From NCBI RefSeq assembly GCF_052115445.1, contig NZ_JBFRGR010000002.1, positions 1 to 64,000 of the forward strand: a DNA stretch of 64,000 nt, read 5' to 3'. Shown here in pieces: positions 1 to 8,957 of this stretch. The first letter of the stretch is position 1. Every line of letters begins with the position of its first letter. The notes beneath the pieces are model-generated. The model worked only from the letters and a program-made list of their open reading frames with translations, was not told the origin of the DNA and ran no database searches. This DNA comes from Paenibacillus_E sp052115445. GTDB taxonomy: Bacteria > Bacillota > Bacilli > Paenibacillales > NBRC-103111. The translations under genes and the position numbers were made by a program.

Positions 1-336
1 CTACTTCTACTTCTACTTCTACTTCTACTTCTACTTCTACTTCTACTTCTACTTCTACTTCTACTTCTACTTCTACTTCTACTTCTACTTCTACTTCTAC
101 TTCTACTTCTACTTCTACTTCTACTCCTACTTCTACTCCTACTCCTACTCCTACTCCTACTCCTACTCCTACTCCTACTTCTACTTCTACTTCTACTTCT
201 ACTTCTACTTCTACTTCTACTTCTAATTCTACTTCTACTTCTACTTCTACTCCTACTCCTACTCCTACTCCTACTCCTACTCCTACTCCTACTCCTACTC
301 CTACTCCTACTCCTACTCCTACTCCTGCTTCTACTC
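1..336. repeat. Hexanucleotide tandem repeat (CTACTT/CTACTC)
   Basis: About 55 contiguous hexamers. A run of CTACTT fills roughly the first 120 bases, CTACTC dominates to about 178, CTACTT returns to about 250 with one CTAATT variant near 223, and CTACTC then runs to about 326. The tract continues off the window edge. Every unit is six bases, so several frames stay open: on the plus strand one frame reads Thr-Ser then Thr-Pro repeats (open to a TAG at 606), and on the minus strand one frame reads Val-Glu/Val-Gly repeats. I cannot tell which frame, if any, is translated. A Thr-Ser/Thr-Pro linker is plausible for a surface protein, but beyond the repeat the plus frame only reads antisense to a sulfatase remnant. 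Confidence 0.95.
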
Positions 337-420
337 CAACCCCCCGGCTCAATTCGCAACCAACATGCCACATATCAGCAAGGACATTAAAGGGCGAATC
401 TTCAGTTCCCCTTGTCCTTA

Positions 421-716
421 AACAAACACTTCATCCTGCCATGCTGGATCCTCTCCACGCAAGAAAGGTGACGCATCTCTTCCTTGCTCTTGACCACTCG
501 CTGCCACTCCCATTTATCCAGCCATCGTTTGCTGGAAGTCGACGACACTTACTAACTTATCCACAACTACCCTTTGTGGAATACTTGCAGGCCAACGCAT
601 CAGCATAGGTACACGATAAGCGGTCTCATACAGGTTGTTTTTATGGACAAGTCCATGCTCGCCCATATACTCACCATGATTCGATGTAAAGTTCCAGCTG
701 AGTTCCGGTATGCTCC
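421..716 (-). pseudogene. Sulfatase C-terminal remnant
   Basis: Conceptual minus-strand translation from about 690 gives TSNHGEYMGEHGLVHKNNLY, then a stretch containing RVPMLMRWPA and VDFQQTMAG. This is the sulfatase pattern in which a conserved Asp-His-Gly (here Asn-His-Gly) is followed by YMGEHG and a K-N-L-Y-E segment. A TAA follows MAG; the frame then continues MGVAASGQEQGRDASPFLRG and EDPAWQDEVFV before another TAA. Upstream, GAYRNS-like residues lie in a different frame, so at least one frameshift is also present. The catalytic N-terminal half is absent. This is a non-functional fragment between the hexamer tract and yeeI. Confidence 0.75.
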
Positions 717-771
717 TTGTTTTGCCTCATATGTATCCGCTTATATTTCCCACTTGTGTCTAACTGAACAT

Positions 772-813
772 GAGAAAAGGAAGCAGCTAGGATCTGAGAT
801 CGAAGCTGCTTCC
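772..813 (-). terminator. Rho-independent terminator of yeeI
   Basis: Inverted repeat GGAAGCAGCT / AGCTGCTTCC with a 14-base loop. Read on the minus strand it is followed by TTTTCTC. It lies just past the yeeI stop codon. Confidence 0.8.
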
Positions 814-832
814 TCTTTATGCATCCGTATAC

Positions 833-1543
833 CTATTCCACGTTATGATACACTTGTTGAACATCTTCCAAATCTTCTAAAGCATCAATCATCTTATCGA
901 ATTGGGTTTGTCCTTCATCGGATAACGTAACGTTATTTTGAGCAATCATCGTCAACTCAGCAACTGCGAAATCCGTGATGCCCGCCTTTTTGAGCGCTTC
1001 TTGAACAGCGTGGAACTCCTCGGGCTCCGCATACACCATGACCATGTCTTCTTCTTCAAGAAGATCACGAACATTTACGTCCGCCTCCATCAGAATTTCC
1101 ATAATTTCGTCTATACTTTTATCTTCAATTCCGATCGCCGCTGTCGCGTCGAACATGTACGCAACGGAACCCGTTACCCCCATGTTACCGCCATTTTTAC
1201 TAAATGCGGCACGAACGCTTGACGCGGTACGGTTTACATTATTCGTTAGCGTGTCCACAATGACCATGGAGCCATTAGGTCCAAAGCCTTCATAACGAAG
1301 CTCTTCATAAATTTCATCAGAGCTGCCTTTGGCTTTATTAATGGCGCGATCAATGATCGCTTTCGGTACATTATACGTTTTGGCGCGTTCAAGAACGACT
1401 TTCAACGCACGGTTTGATTCCGGGTCTGGCTCACCTTTGCGTGCTGCTACATAAATTTCGAGGCCGAACTTCGCGTACACACGACTCGTACTTGCATCAT
1501 TCGAAGCTTTCTTCTCTTTTATGTTATTCCATTTACGTCCCAC
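833..1543 (-). CDS. yeeI: YebC/PmpR-family protein, YeeI type
   Basis: A 237-aa member of the YebC/TACO1 family. These proteins are DNA- or ribosome-associated; some are transcription regulators and others help translate polyproline stretches. The start GRKWNNIKEKKA, the central DELRYEGFGPNGSMVIVDT-type motif (here EELRYEGFGPNGSMVIVDT), the NNVNRT and KNGGNMG segments, and the LEDLEDVQQVYHNV ending fit the YeeI branch of Bacillales, not the YrbC branch next to ruv genes. A GTG at 1555 would add four residues, but the GTG at 1543 matches the family's usual start and has a GGGA element six bases upstream, so it is preferred. It appears monocistronic with its own terminator. The exact molecular role of this branch is uncertain. 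Confidence 0.9.
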   Translation of the reverse strand: MGRKWNNIKEKKASNDASTSRVYAKFGLEIYVAARKGEPDPESNRALKVVLERAKTYNVPKAIIDRAINKAKGSSDEIYEELRYEGFGPNGSMVIVDTLTNNVNRTASSVRAAFSKNGGNMGVTGSVAYMFDATAAIGIEDKSIDEIMEILMEADVNVRDLLEEEDMVMVYAEPEEFHAVQEALKKAGITDFAVAELTMIAQNNVTLSDEGQTQFDKMIDALEDLEDVQQVYHNVE

Positions 1544-1719
1544 TATGGATCCCACTTTCTATTATGATTTCATTCCCTATCATAACCTATTTTCATGCGA
1601 AATTAAAATATTTCCATAGGTCCTGAAGATTTCGTCATAATAGATAATACCAAATTTCGAACGGTGTAGGGAAGATTTCAAACGATTTTTATTTGAAGTG
1701 ACCCTTCGGTTTTCCTTTT

Positions 1720-3669
1720 TTACCGCAGATGAATTGTTATCGGGCTACCTTGATCCCAAAGATAAGTTTCCTGTTTCTCGAGCGTCACACATGTTAGTAA
1801 TACCCCTTCCTCACCACGGGTAACGACTAAATCGAAACATGAATCGAACGCTCGAATTGAACGAAGCGCCATAGTGCCCCAGTGTTCAGGCATTCGAGGC
1901 GAACAGGAAAAGGTATGAAGACCCGTGGGCACGATGCCGAATAAACCTTCGACAATGACTCGTGCGTAAAGCGCACTTTCCGCAGAGAGGTGCCGCCCAT
2001 TACCCTCGGGGAATGCCTCAACCGCATAGGGAACATGTTCGCCAAGCAATCTGTTCCGCGAATATTCGAGCAGATGTGTGATCCCCAGCTCTGTTTCACC
2101 CGCATTGAGAATGCCCCGAAGTGCATACAAAGTGGAGCGATCCCAGTAGGTGGTTTCCCCCGCCTGTGTGACAACTCCGCCGTTTACCCACAATCGCGAA
2201 GAGAGTAAAGCTGCAATCGTCTGTTCCTTGCGATCTAAGATATTCATTGTCAGAGGGACACATATCCACGAACGCAGAATGTCGTTTCCTTCATAATAGC
2301 GATAGGTCTCATAACCCTCAATGTTTGCGCCAAAATGGGATTCAATCGCTTGTCGCAGTTCAGCCGCCTCCTCCTCTAAGCGTGGGGCTTGCTCCGCTTT
2401 CCCGACTTCTCGCGCAAGGTGAGCGGACGAAAGAAGAGCACCGTACGCAAGCGACGAAGTGAACAGATTGGCGTCGCCGCTTGGAAAGCGATTCTCCAGT
2501 TCATCCGAATCTGATGCGACAACGCCAGCCTGGGTTCGTTTCCGCCGGCAATAGGCCAGACACCATTCAATAGCTGGCCATAGCTCCTCGGCTATTCTTC
2601 GACTGCCACTCGCCAGCGCAAACCGCGCCGCACCATAGGCGTACATCGCCGCATCCCCACGATCTCCCGCCCCCTCCCAAATATCTACGCCTTCGGCGAT
2701 GATAGAGGATGGTATGGGATGAAAGTCAGGTCCCATGAACGGCATATAAAGTCGATAGGCATTCAAGGATGCCTCTATTGCATCTTGTTCGCCTAAAAAA
2801 GGAAAAAATGGACCCGCATATTCCGCCTGATCGTTCGTCCATACTGCCGCGTAGTAGGATCCGCCACCGGGACAGTGCATGAAACCGTTCTTGGTGCGAA
2901 AAATACTCTCCGTTGCACGGATTTTGGCCAAATCAAACATCCGGTTCAAATGGGGCTCTTGCGTTTCAAGCTGCAATGACGAACCGATCTCCTTCAAGAA
3001 TTCCCGCCGCTTCCTTTCCTCGTATAACACGTCGAGACTTTCAGTGGATCCCTGCAATGTCGAAGCACAGATCCAACTCTTGAATTCCAGCGTCTCCCCT
3101 GCTCTCAGCTCCACGGTTGATGGCGCATCATGACCCGCTTCCACCATATAGACCCCTTTGGTACCTCTGCGATAATATACACATGCAATCCGTCCAATCT
3201 CGAGCTGCACATTGTCCTCCGTCATATTCTGAACTTCTACGCGTTCTAGTGCATATGGTTTATCTATCGCTGGAAATACAGTTCTACGGACCAGAACCCC
3301 TTGATCGGATACAGAGGCCAACTGCAGGATCCCGTCGAACGTGATTCTAAACAACTTTTCTTGAACTAATCGACCCCCAACACGCATGCAAGGTAAAAGC
3401 TCCTGTCCAAATGCCTCCATTAAACTAGCATGTGTATCATTCGGAATCGTGCGCAAACCAGGCCATACGACTTTACGTTTTAAAATAACGCCACCTTCCG
3501 AATCTACACCATACATCACGATGAGGGAAACCTCTTTCCCACTCATTTCGACATGATCCTGGTGGGCAAGATGTCCGAGATGAATGTCCCAGACGATTCC
3601 TGCTCCTTCACCTAAATGCCAGCGTATATTTGCTGCTGAGGAGGACTCATTTGAATCCGTTGTTCCCAT
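1720..3669 (-). CDS. Glycoside hydrolase with (alpha/alpha)6-type barrel
   Basis: A 649-aa protein without a signal peptide, probably cytoplasmic. The first 230 residues look like a beta-sandwich. The rest has features of six-hairpin glycosidases: a WTNDQAEYAGPFFPF segment near residue 275, WEGAGDRGDAAMYAYGAARF near 330, GDANLFTSSLAYGAL near 395, and a WVNGGVVTQAGETTYWDRST segment near 510. The last 80 residues resemble a C-terminal beta domain. These traits are shared by GH78-, GH95- and GH63-like alpha/alpha barrels; I cannot fix the family or the sugar. A GGGG-type ribosome binding site lies about 10 bases upstream of the ATG. It stands alone between yeeI and an intergenic repeat, without a linked regulator. 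Confidence 0.7.
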   Translation of the reverse strand: MGTTDSNESSSAANIRWHLGEGAGIVWDIHLGHLAHQDHVEMSGKEVSLIVMYGVDSEGGVILKRKVVWPGLRTIPNDTHASLMEAFGQELLPCMRVGGRLVQEKLFRITFDGILQLASVSDQGVLVRRTVFPAIDKPYALERVEVQNMTEDNVQLEIGRIACVYYRRGTKGVYMVEAGHDAPSTVELRAGETLEFKSWICASTLQGSTESLDVLYEERKRREFLKEIGSSLQLETQEPHLNRMFDLAKIRATESIFRTKNGFMHCPGGGSYYAAVWTNDQAEYAGPFFPFLGEQDAIEASLNAYRLYMPFMGPDFHPIPSSIIAEGVDIWEGAGDRGDAAMYAYGAARFALASGSRRIAEELWPAIEWCLAYCRRKRTQAGVVASDSDELENRFPSGDANLFTSSLAYGALLSSAHLAREVGKAEQAPRLEEEAAELRQAIESHFGANIEGYETYRYYEGNDILRSWICVPLTMNILDRKEQTIAALLSSRLWVNGGVVTQAGETTYWDRSTLYALRGILNAGETELGITHLLEYSRNRLLGEHVPYAVEAFPEGNGRHLSAESALYARVIVEGLFGIVPTGLHTFSCSPRMPEHWGTMALRSIRAFDSCFDLVVTRGEEGVLLTCVTLEKQETYLWDQGSPITIHLR

Positions 3670-3844
3670 CGTCTCTCGCCCCTTTCTGGTCTATTTATCC
3701 TTACTTCACGCGGATAATTTCTATGACAACTTGACTGCCAAGAGGTGATGATCATTTCGCCGAAATAGCGCATCTACGTTCCTTTCGATACAATGCCCCT
3801 GTGTTCAGTTATCCAAATCCACTGTGAATCGTGTGTTCGACGCA

Positions 3845-4140
3845 TACTGAGGTTGGGCGTAGGAATGAGGCTGGTTTGAGGTTGGATTGGTAGGATTGTC
3901 GTTGGTTTGAGGCTTGTGAAATCATGGTGACTGCCAATTCGTGTTTAGATGTATAAACTACAGCTAATTTGCTCAAATCTGAGGTATTTTGAGGAATAGA
4001 TGGAAAAAGTACATTTAATTTGTATGAAATTTGAAGAATTGAATAAATCGAAGGAATTTAGCTACATGAAATACAGTTAATCTTTCAAATTCGAGAATTC
4101 CACTTCAAATAGATGGAGAAAATCCAGTTAGCTGCGGGAA
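3845..4140. repeat. Dispersed intergenic repeat, copy A
   Basis: This gene-free stretch begins with G/T-rich DNA (GGTTGGG, GGTTGGATTGG) followed by GGCTTGTG, then degenerate units of the form TGGAAAAaNTACAGCTAATTT in both orientations (for example at 3955-3970, near 4000, 4060-4080 and 4110-4132). The same organisation recurs near 9.9, 50.35 and 53.7 kb. Copy A is the most diverged. The flank 3670-3844 shows nothing recognisable. Confidence 0.65.
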
Positions 4141-4169
4141 GCAGGTTTATTACTCATCGGTCATTAGCG

Positions 4170-4218
4170 AAAAAAGAGGCTATTTCAAAAAGTCAAAATT
4201 GACTCTTGAGATAGCCTC
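4170..4218 (-). terminator. Terminator of the SLH protein gene
   Basis: Outer arms GAGGCTAT / ATAGCCTC with an inner TCAA/TTGA-type pairing, followed on the minus strand by six T residues, eight bases beyond the SLH stop codon. Confidence 0.8.
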
Positions 4219-4225
4219 TGATACC

Positions 4226-7200
4226 TTACTTCGATGGATCCGGGTACACATCAAGCGAAATGCTTTTCCCGTTGGCCGTAATCATTGTTGCTGTGAAGGA
4301 AGCCACCTCAACAGGTGTTCCATCAATCGCTGATGTTGCTGGTTTGTAGATATACTTCGCATCTCCGCGATATAATCTGATCTTACTATTGATGGTGGAG
4401 AATACCCAGTCGGTAGGATCGACTTTACCGCCAGCGGTTGCACCAATATCCGCGTCTGTGGATGGATAGGTATAGCCAGCGGTTTCATCTCCTGCTAAAG
4501 GATAAGGCTGGTTAGACAATCCATTCACATTGTTAACACCTGTAATATTGGATTCAACTGCGAGATATCCTGAATCTGGTACAATGTTATCATTCGTCCA
4601 TTTGACATTGCTAATAAAGATTTGAATACCGAAAATGGGTGCTACACGGATCACAGAGCTGTTTTTAAAGGCATTGTTTCCATATTGATCCATTAGCGTA
4701 ATATTGCTAAACGTTTGTTTCAGCAGCAATTTCTTGGCCACCGTATCGATGGTGTTACCTGTAAAGATGTTAACGCCTGCTTTCAGCTGTGACAATCCCA
4801 TAATTCTTGCTTTCCCATTATAAGTTGCTGTTAGTGAGCTAACGACTAAAGGATCATCTTTAATGGCGATGTTATCAAGGAAAGCCACTTTATTACCCGT
4901 GTAGTTAGACGGTTTGAATAGCACGGATATGCTAGTTGTTCCAGCATCCTTACCACGAATCCCATACCCGTCAGGAGCGTTTGCAACAGCACCATCAGCT
5001 CTTGGCTTATTCACAATGGAAGAAGCTCTCGTATTGGAAGTCGTGACCGATTTCAACTGTTGAATCGTGTTGTTCGGGAGCTGAACAATATTGCCGTTAG
5101 CATCCTTGGCCGTGAGTACAACTTTGCCCGAGAACATATTCTCTAAAGATACACTTTCTGTTGAATAAACGTTATTAATGACATTCGTAAGTGAGCCTTG
5201 CAGCGTATCCTTAACCTTATCGACAGCATAAATGCCATTAGCAAATGGTGTCAGTGTATACACCAAGTTATTGGCTTCTCGACCTTTCAGGAGCTGCGTC
5301 GTACCAATCGCTGTCGACATTAAGGATGCTGATCCTGCAGCAACCGCAGCCTCATCCCCTTTATACAACTGAGCTGTAACTTGGTACGTACCTTCATTGT
5401 TATCGCCAACCTTGGCAATAAAGAAGAAATCGCGATCCCGATAATAACCGAAATCAGTTGACACTTTACCTGAATCATAACCTTCTACCGTGCCATCTAC
5501 ACCTCTTACGATAAAAGAAGTTTTAGTTGCGTCCAAGAAGGCAGTTGTACTTCCTCTGAGTACATAAACTGCATCTGTAACCGTACCAGACGTTTTGGCA
5601 AAAGATAATTTCATCGAATAGCCTCGGTAATCGCGATCAAAATCTTCATTATACTGATCTTTGAACTTCAAACGGAACGCATTCTCCGTTCTTCCATTCA
5701 CCATTTCGAGCGAAGGAAGCATCTTAGGTTTCGGTACAACGGAAAAGTACACGGTTTTCGGAAAACGCTTGGCAACAATATTCGTGCTATTCACAGCCGT
5801 TTTCTCACTTGTGAGGAGCGCAGCTTTAATCGTTAACGGACCTTTATTTACGTCTGATAACGTTTTTAAATCGGAGACGCGAATTGTACCTCTATTTGCA
5901 CCACTCTTCTCGATTCCGCCAATTAGTCTGCCAAGTGAATCCTTGGCGCCAACTGATATACTGCCGTTTGATAATCCAAATACACTTATCTTATCGGCAT
6001 TTTCTACAATTTCATCTGTCGTAAGGATCGTTCCGCCTTGGTCTTTGACAACGATTGGCAAGTAGAAATCCTCGTCTCCCACGGCTACCGTATTCGGGAA
6101 GTTACCTATACTAATCTCATAAGGCGCTTTGGAAGCAGCCACTTTCATCACCTTGGAAACGGATTGGCCTGATCCAAGTCCCGTCAACGTAAGCGTGACA
6201 TCCTGGATGCTGAAATTAGTAAAGCTAGTAGCAGCTTTGACCTTCAACTCGGGAATGCCATCTCCGGTTTCGTCAGCAATAAAGTCAAATCCTCTTGCAG
6301 GACTTGTTGCAGACATGTCGATTACACCTGTTGCTGTGGAGCTTGTTAATGTACTGTTTGTTAAAATATCCAAATCCGTAACGGGATAACCATATTGGTC
6401 ATAAGCCTTGTAAGGAACCGAAACCAGATCACCAGCCTCGAATTTCGTCTTCCCGCTCACATAAACAACATCGCTCAGTTCAACTTTGCTTACCGACTGC
6501 AATTCACCAACCGTAAACGTCTTGTTGGCTGTCACGGAGTAATCCGGAGCCATGATGGTGACGATCACTTGCGAGTCTTGACGCAACTTGTTGCTGTAGA
6601 CGGCATGGGTAACATCGAGCATGACTGACTGTGAATCACCCGCAGGTATGGCATCTCCATCTAGGCTTGAATTGATGGTAAATACGGCTGCACTCAGATC
6701 GGATACTTCCTTATACTGATTCACAGCTTTAAAAGTCAGTTTGACTTTGCCCTGAGCAATTTTATCCGACGGTGTCGTGAAGTCAATTTGCGTGATTTTC
6801 TCGTTGCCAACAGACACTTCTGCCGTTGCTTTATCCACCGTTAAACCGCCATCTTTGACAGCCTCAACTTTTACCGTATAAAGGCCTTCTGTCATTTTCG
6901 TATCCAACGTGATCGTCACTTCGTTCTTGTTGGTATTCCACTTCTGAGCACCTGTAACGACTGATCCTGTAATGGAGCCACGAAGAATGGAAACCGTCAA
7001 CTTACTCGTGTCAGCGAGTGAGCCATTCAATTTGACCACGAGAGTTTTAGCGCCCGTAGCTCTAAAGTCAGCCACAGAAACTTTGGACACAACGGGACCT
7101 CCGGCTTGAATCAGCTGATAAGCAGCGTATGCGGCATTGACAAGCAGCTCGCGATTCACTGTTTTGGTGAAATCAGCCATATCCGCCAAGAGCCCCACTT

Positions 7201-7750
7201 TAATCACAGAAGCCACATTCCCTTTCGCCCAATCGGACACGATGCCCTTCACTTTGGCCGTTTCGGTTTCATCTGCCTCCAGCTTGAAAACACGTGCAAG
7301 TACAGAAGCTGCTTGTTCGATCGTGACTAGGCCGGCTGGATCAAAATGATCTTTCTCCACACCTTGCATATAGCCCGCTTTGGTTGCTGCACCGATATAA
7401 CCTGCCGCCCAGCTTGTTTCTGCCAGATCTGTATATATGGCGCTGGAAGGAACATCTTCCTTTAGACCATTCAACAAAACGGAGATTTTGGCAAGCTGAG
7501 CCCGCGTCACCTCTTTATCGAGTTCAGCTGACCCTGCTTCGTCGGAACCATCGAAAATACCTTTGTCTTTGAGAGCTTTAAACTTGGATGCCGTGTCCAT
7601 CGTTGTTGCCGCTGGTGTCGTTGCCGTTGTAGTAGAAGTAGTTGGTGTAGTGGCGTCTGCGTAAGCAAAATCGACGGAAGCAAACAGTGAGAACATCATG
7701 ACGGATACCATGACTGCGGATAACTTCTTCTTCATAACGTTTGTTTTCAT
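4226..7750 (-). CDS. SLH-domain surface (S-layer-like) protein
   Basis: A 1174-aa exported protein. The chosen ATG follows GGAGG by four bases and opens a typical signal peptide: basic MKTNVMKKK, a hydrophobic core, then a likely cleavage after FAYA. A Thr/Ala/Pro-rich linker follows. Three S-layer-homology repeats span about residues 50-210 (VTRAQLAKI, FDPAGLVTIEQAASVL and VNRELLVNAAYAAY are their cores). They are expected to bind pyruvylated secondary cell wall polymer. The remaining 960 residues are Ser/Thr/Val-rich beta-type repeats without a catalytic motif, as in S-layer or large adhesive proteins. An upstream in-frame ATG at 7804 would destroy the signal peptide and is rejected. It has its own terminator and a long leader with a cre-like site. 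Whether it is the main S-layer protein cannot be told from sequence. Confidence 0.88.
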   Translation of the reverse strand: MKTNVMKKKLSAVMVSVMMFSLFASVDFAYADATTPTTSTTTATTPAATTMDTASKFKALKDKGIFDGSDEAGSAELDKEVTRAQLAKISVLLNGLKEDVPSSAIYTDLAETSWAAGYIGAATKAGYMQGVEKDHFDPAGLVTIEQAASVLARVFKLEADETETAKVKGIVSDWAKGNVASVIKVGLLADMADFTKTVNRELLVNAAYAAYQLIQAGGPVVSKVSVADFRATGAKTLVVKLNGSLADTSKLTVSILRGSITGSVVTGAQKWNTNKNEVTITLDTKMTEGLYTVKVEAVKDGGLTVDKATAEVSVGNEKITQIDFTTPSDKIAQGKVKLTFKAVNQYKEVSDLSAAVFTINSSLDGDAIPAGDSQSVMLDVTHAVYSNKLRQDSQVIVTIMAPDYSVTANKTFTVGELQSVSKVELSDVVYVSGKTKFEAGDLVSVPYKAYDQYGYPVTDLDILTNSTLTSSTATGVIDMSATSPARGFDFIADETGDGIPELKVKAATSFTNFSIQDVTLTLTGLGSGQSVSKVMKVAASKAPYEISIGNFPNTVAVGDEDFYLPIVVKDQGGTILTTDEIVENADKISVFGLSNGSISVGAKDSLGRLIGGIEKSGANRGTIRVSDLKTLSDVNKGPLTIKAALLTSEKTAVNSTNIVAKRFPKTVYFSVVPKPKMLPSLEMVNGRTENAFRLKFKDQYNEDFDRDYRGYSMKLSFAKTSGTVTDAVYVLRGSTTAFLDATKTSFIVRGVDGTVEGYDSGKVSTDFGYYRDRDFFFIAKVGDNNEGTYQVTAQLYKGDEAAVAAGSASLMSTAIGTTQLLKGREANNLVYTLTPFANGIYAVDKVKDTLQGSLTNVINNVYSTESVSLENMFSGKVVLTAKDANGNIVQLPNNTIQQLKSVTTSNTRASSIVNKPRADGAVANAPDGYGIRGKDAGTTSISVLFKPSNYTGNKVAFLDNIAIKDDPLVVSSLTATYNGKARIMGLSQLKAGVNIFTGNTIDTVAKKLLLKQTFSNITLMDQYGNNAFKNSSVIRVAPIFGIQIFISNVKWTNDNIVPDSGYLAVESNITGVNNVNGLSNQPYPLAGDETAGYTYPSTDADIGATAGGKVDPTDWVFSTINSKIRLYRGDAKYIYKPATSAIDGTPVEVASFTATMITANGKSISLDVYPDPSK

Positions 7751-7822
7751 TTTTCCTCCATCATTCCTTAGTCGAATTCGAAAATCATTGCATATTGCTT
7801 CCAATCAACCCGCTTTGTCAAA

Positions 7823-7836
7823 TGCAAGCGCTTACC
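7823..7836 (-). promoter_or_regulatory. cre-like site upstream of the SLH gene
   Basis: The minus-strand sequence GGTAAGCGCTTGCA differs at two positions from the strong palindromic catabolite-responsive element TGTAAGCGCTTACA recognised by CcpA. It lies about 75 bases upstream of the chosen start, close to a TTGACA hexamer. Carbon control of this gene is inference. Confidence 0.4.
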
Positions 7837-7961
7837 AAATTGGCGGTCCCTCCCTCCATTTCTAAGACAAATTATAGTTTATGGAAGAAATCGTAACATA
7901 CTAGTTATTTAAGCCGATATTGAACTAACTTATGGTACAGGAACCATATCACATATTAACT

Positions 7962-8816
7962 CTAATTTTTCCTCCTCCGGAACTCTGTTGGCGAAACACC
8001 ATGAAATTGAGTGAATTGTTTGGTAAAATGATGGACCGATGAATACCCGAAGTCCTCCGCAATGGCCGTTATGGAACGGTTGCTTTCCCACAGAGCTGCT
8101 TCCACTTGCCTCATAATGGATTTGGTCCAGTATGCTTTGGGCGAGATGCCTGTCGCTTGCTTGAATAGCTCATGAAATTGCGTTTTGCGAAGGCCACATT
8201 GGCTCATCCATTCGTCATAACCTCGACTTGCGTTCGCTTCCTTGTCCATTCGCTCAATAATCGGAACGATACGGTAATCGATGAAGTGTGGCGTTGAAGC
8301 AATTTGTACAAGCGCTAGAAGGAATGCTTTAAGAAGATTGCTTACGATTAATTCAGAGTAGTGGTCACTTTTCATGGACTGGGTCACGGCATGTATGAAT
8401 AATTGACCAAGCGACGCATCGTGCTGGATGGGCGTAACGACAGGTAGCATGGCCAACTCTGAACACGGAACAATGTGCGTTAGCAAGTCATGATTAAAGT
8501 CAGACTCATTCCAAACGAGATGTTGACTACTTCTCAATTGATAATTCCAGAGATCACAATACAAGTTGTAGGTGGCTAAAGGATGATCAGGATGAGCGTA
8601 AAAGGAGTGACCCACTTCAGGTGGAAAATAGATCAGATCACCTTTCTTTACCGGGTATGTTTTCCCCTTGGCGGACACTGTCCCTTTGCCTCCGGCAACG
8701 AAATGAAAGGCATAGCAGTATCCGATCCTGCCCATCTCAGCTTGGTTTCGTTCGACTGGAAATTGATAATAATGGCCCATTCTTACATAGGGACTCACAG
8801 AAGATAAAGTAGTCAT
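7962..8816 (-). CDS. AraC-family transcriptional regulator
   Basis: A 284-aa protein with an N-terminal cupin-like sensor (YYCDLW and the FPPEVGHSFYAHPDHPLATY region, about residues 15-110) and a C-terminal AraC double helix-turn-helix (about 185-284, ending with SITAIAEDFGYSSVHHFTKQF and GVSPTEFRRRK). The second helix-turn-helix is well conserved; the first (YDEWMSQCGLRKTQFHELFK) is weaker. GAGGG lies five bases before the ATG. It is divergent from the dioxygenase gene at 8958, with a perfect AATTGATCAATT palindrome between them, so that gene is the most likely target. The effector is unknown. Confidence 0.9.
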   Translation of the reverse strand: MTTLSSVSPYVRMGHYYQFPVERNQAEMGRIGYCYAFHFVAGGKGTVSAKGKTYPVKKGDLIYFPPEVGHSFYAHPDHPLATYNLYCDLWNYQLRSSQHLVWNESDFNHDLLTHIVPCSELAMLPVVTPIQHDASLGQLFIHAVTQSMKSDHYSELIVSNLLKAFLLALVQIASTPHFIDYRIVPIIERMDKEANASRGYDEWMSQCGLRKTQFHELFKQATGISPKAYWTKSIMRQVEAALWESNRSITAIAEDFGYSSVHHFTKQFTQFHGVSPTEFRRRKN

Positions 8817-8865
8817 AGTAACCCTCGCATTCGTTTAGTAAATTGATTATAGGAATGATCGGAAG

Positions 8866-8877
8866 AATTGATCAATT
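8866..8877. promoter_or_regulatory. Palindrome AATTGATCAATT between divergent genes
   Basis: Perfect 12-base palindrome in the 141-bp gap between the AraC gene and the dioxygenase gene. It is a candidate operator, but A/T-rich palindromes of this size also arise by chance. Confidence 0.3.
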
Positions 8878-8957
8878 GACGAACAGTGAAGCAAATACAA
8901 CGAGCACATGACATGTTATATTTTCTATATTACAACACTTGTTGGAGGGTGAGTAGG

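Noticed and set aside
574..930. 118-aa plus-strand ORF after the hexamer tract
   Set aside because: It is antisense to the sulfatase remnant and to the end of yeeI; the protein has no recognisable pattern.
5661..6065. 134-aa plus-strand ORF inside the SLH gene
   Set aside because: Antisense shadow of a long well-supported gene; low-complexity translation and no ribosome binding site.
7751..7804. Earlier start for the SLH protein
   Set aside because: It would put charged residues before the signal peptide; the GGAGG site fits the ATG at 7750.
8886..8957. Earlier start for the PhyH protein
   Set aside because: No ribosome binding site before the ATG, whereas GGAGGG is well spaced before the TTG at 8958.
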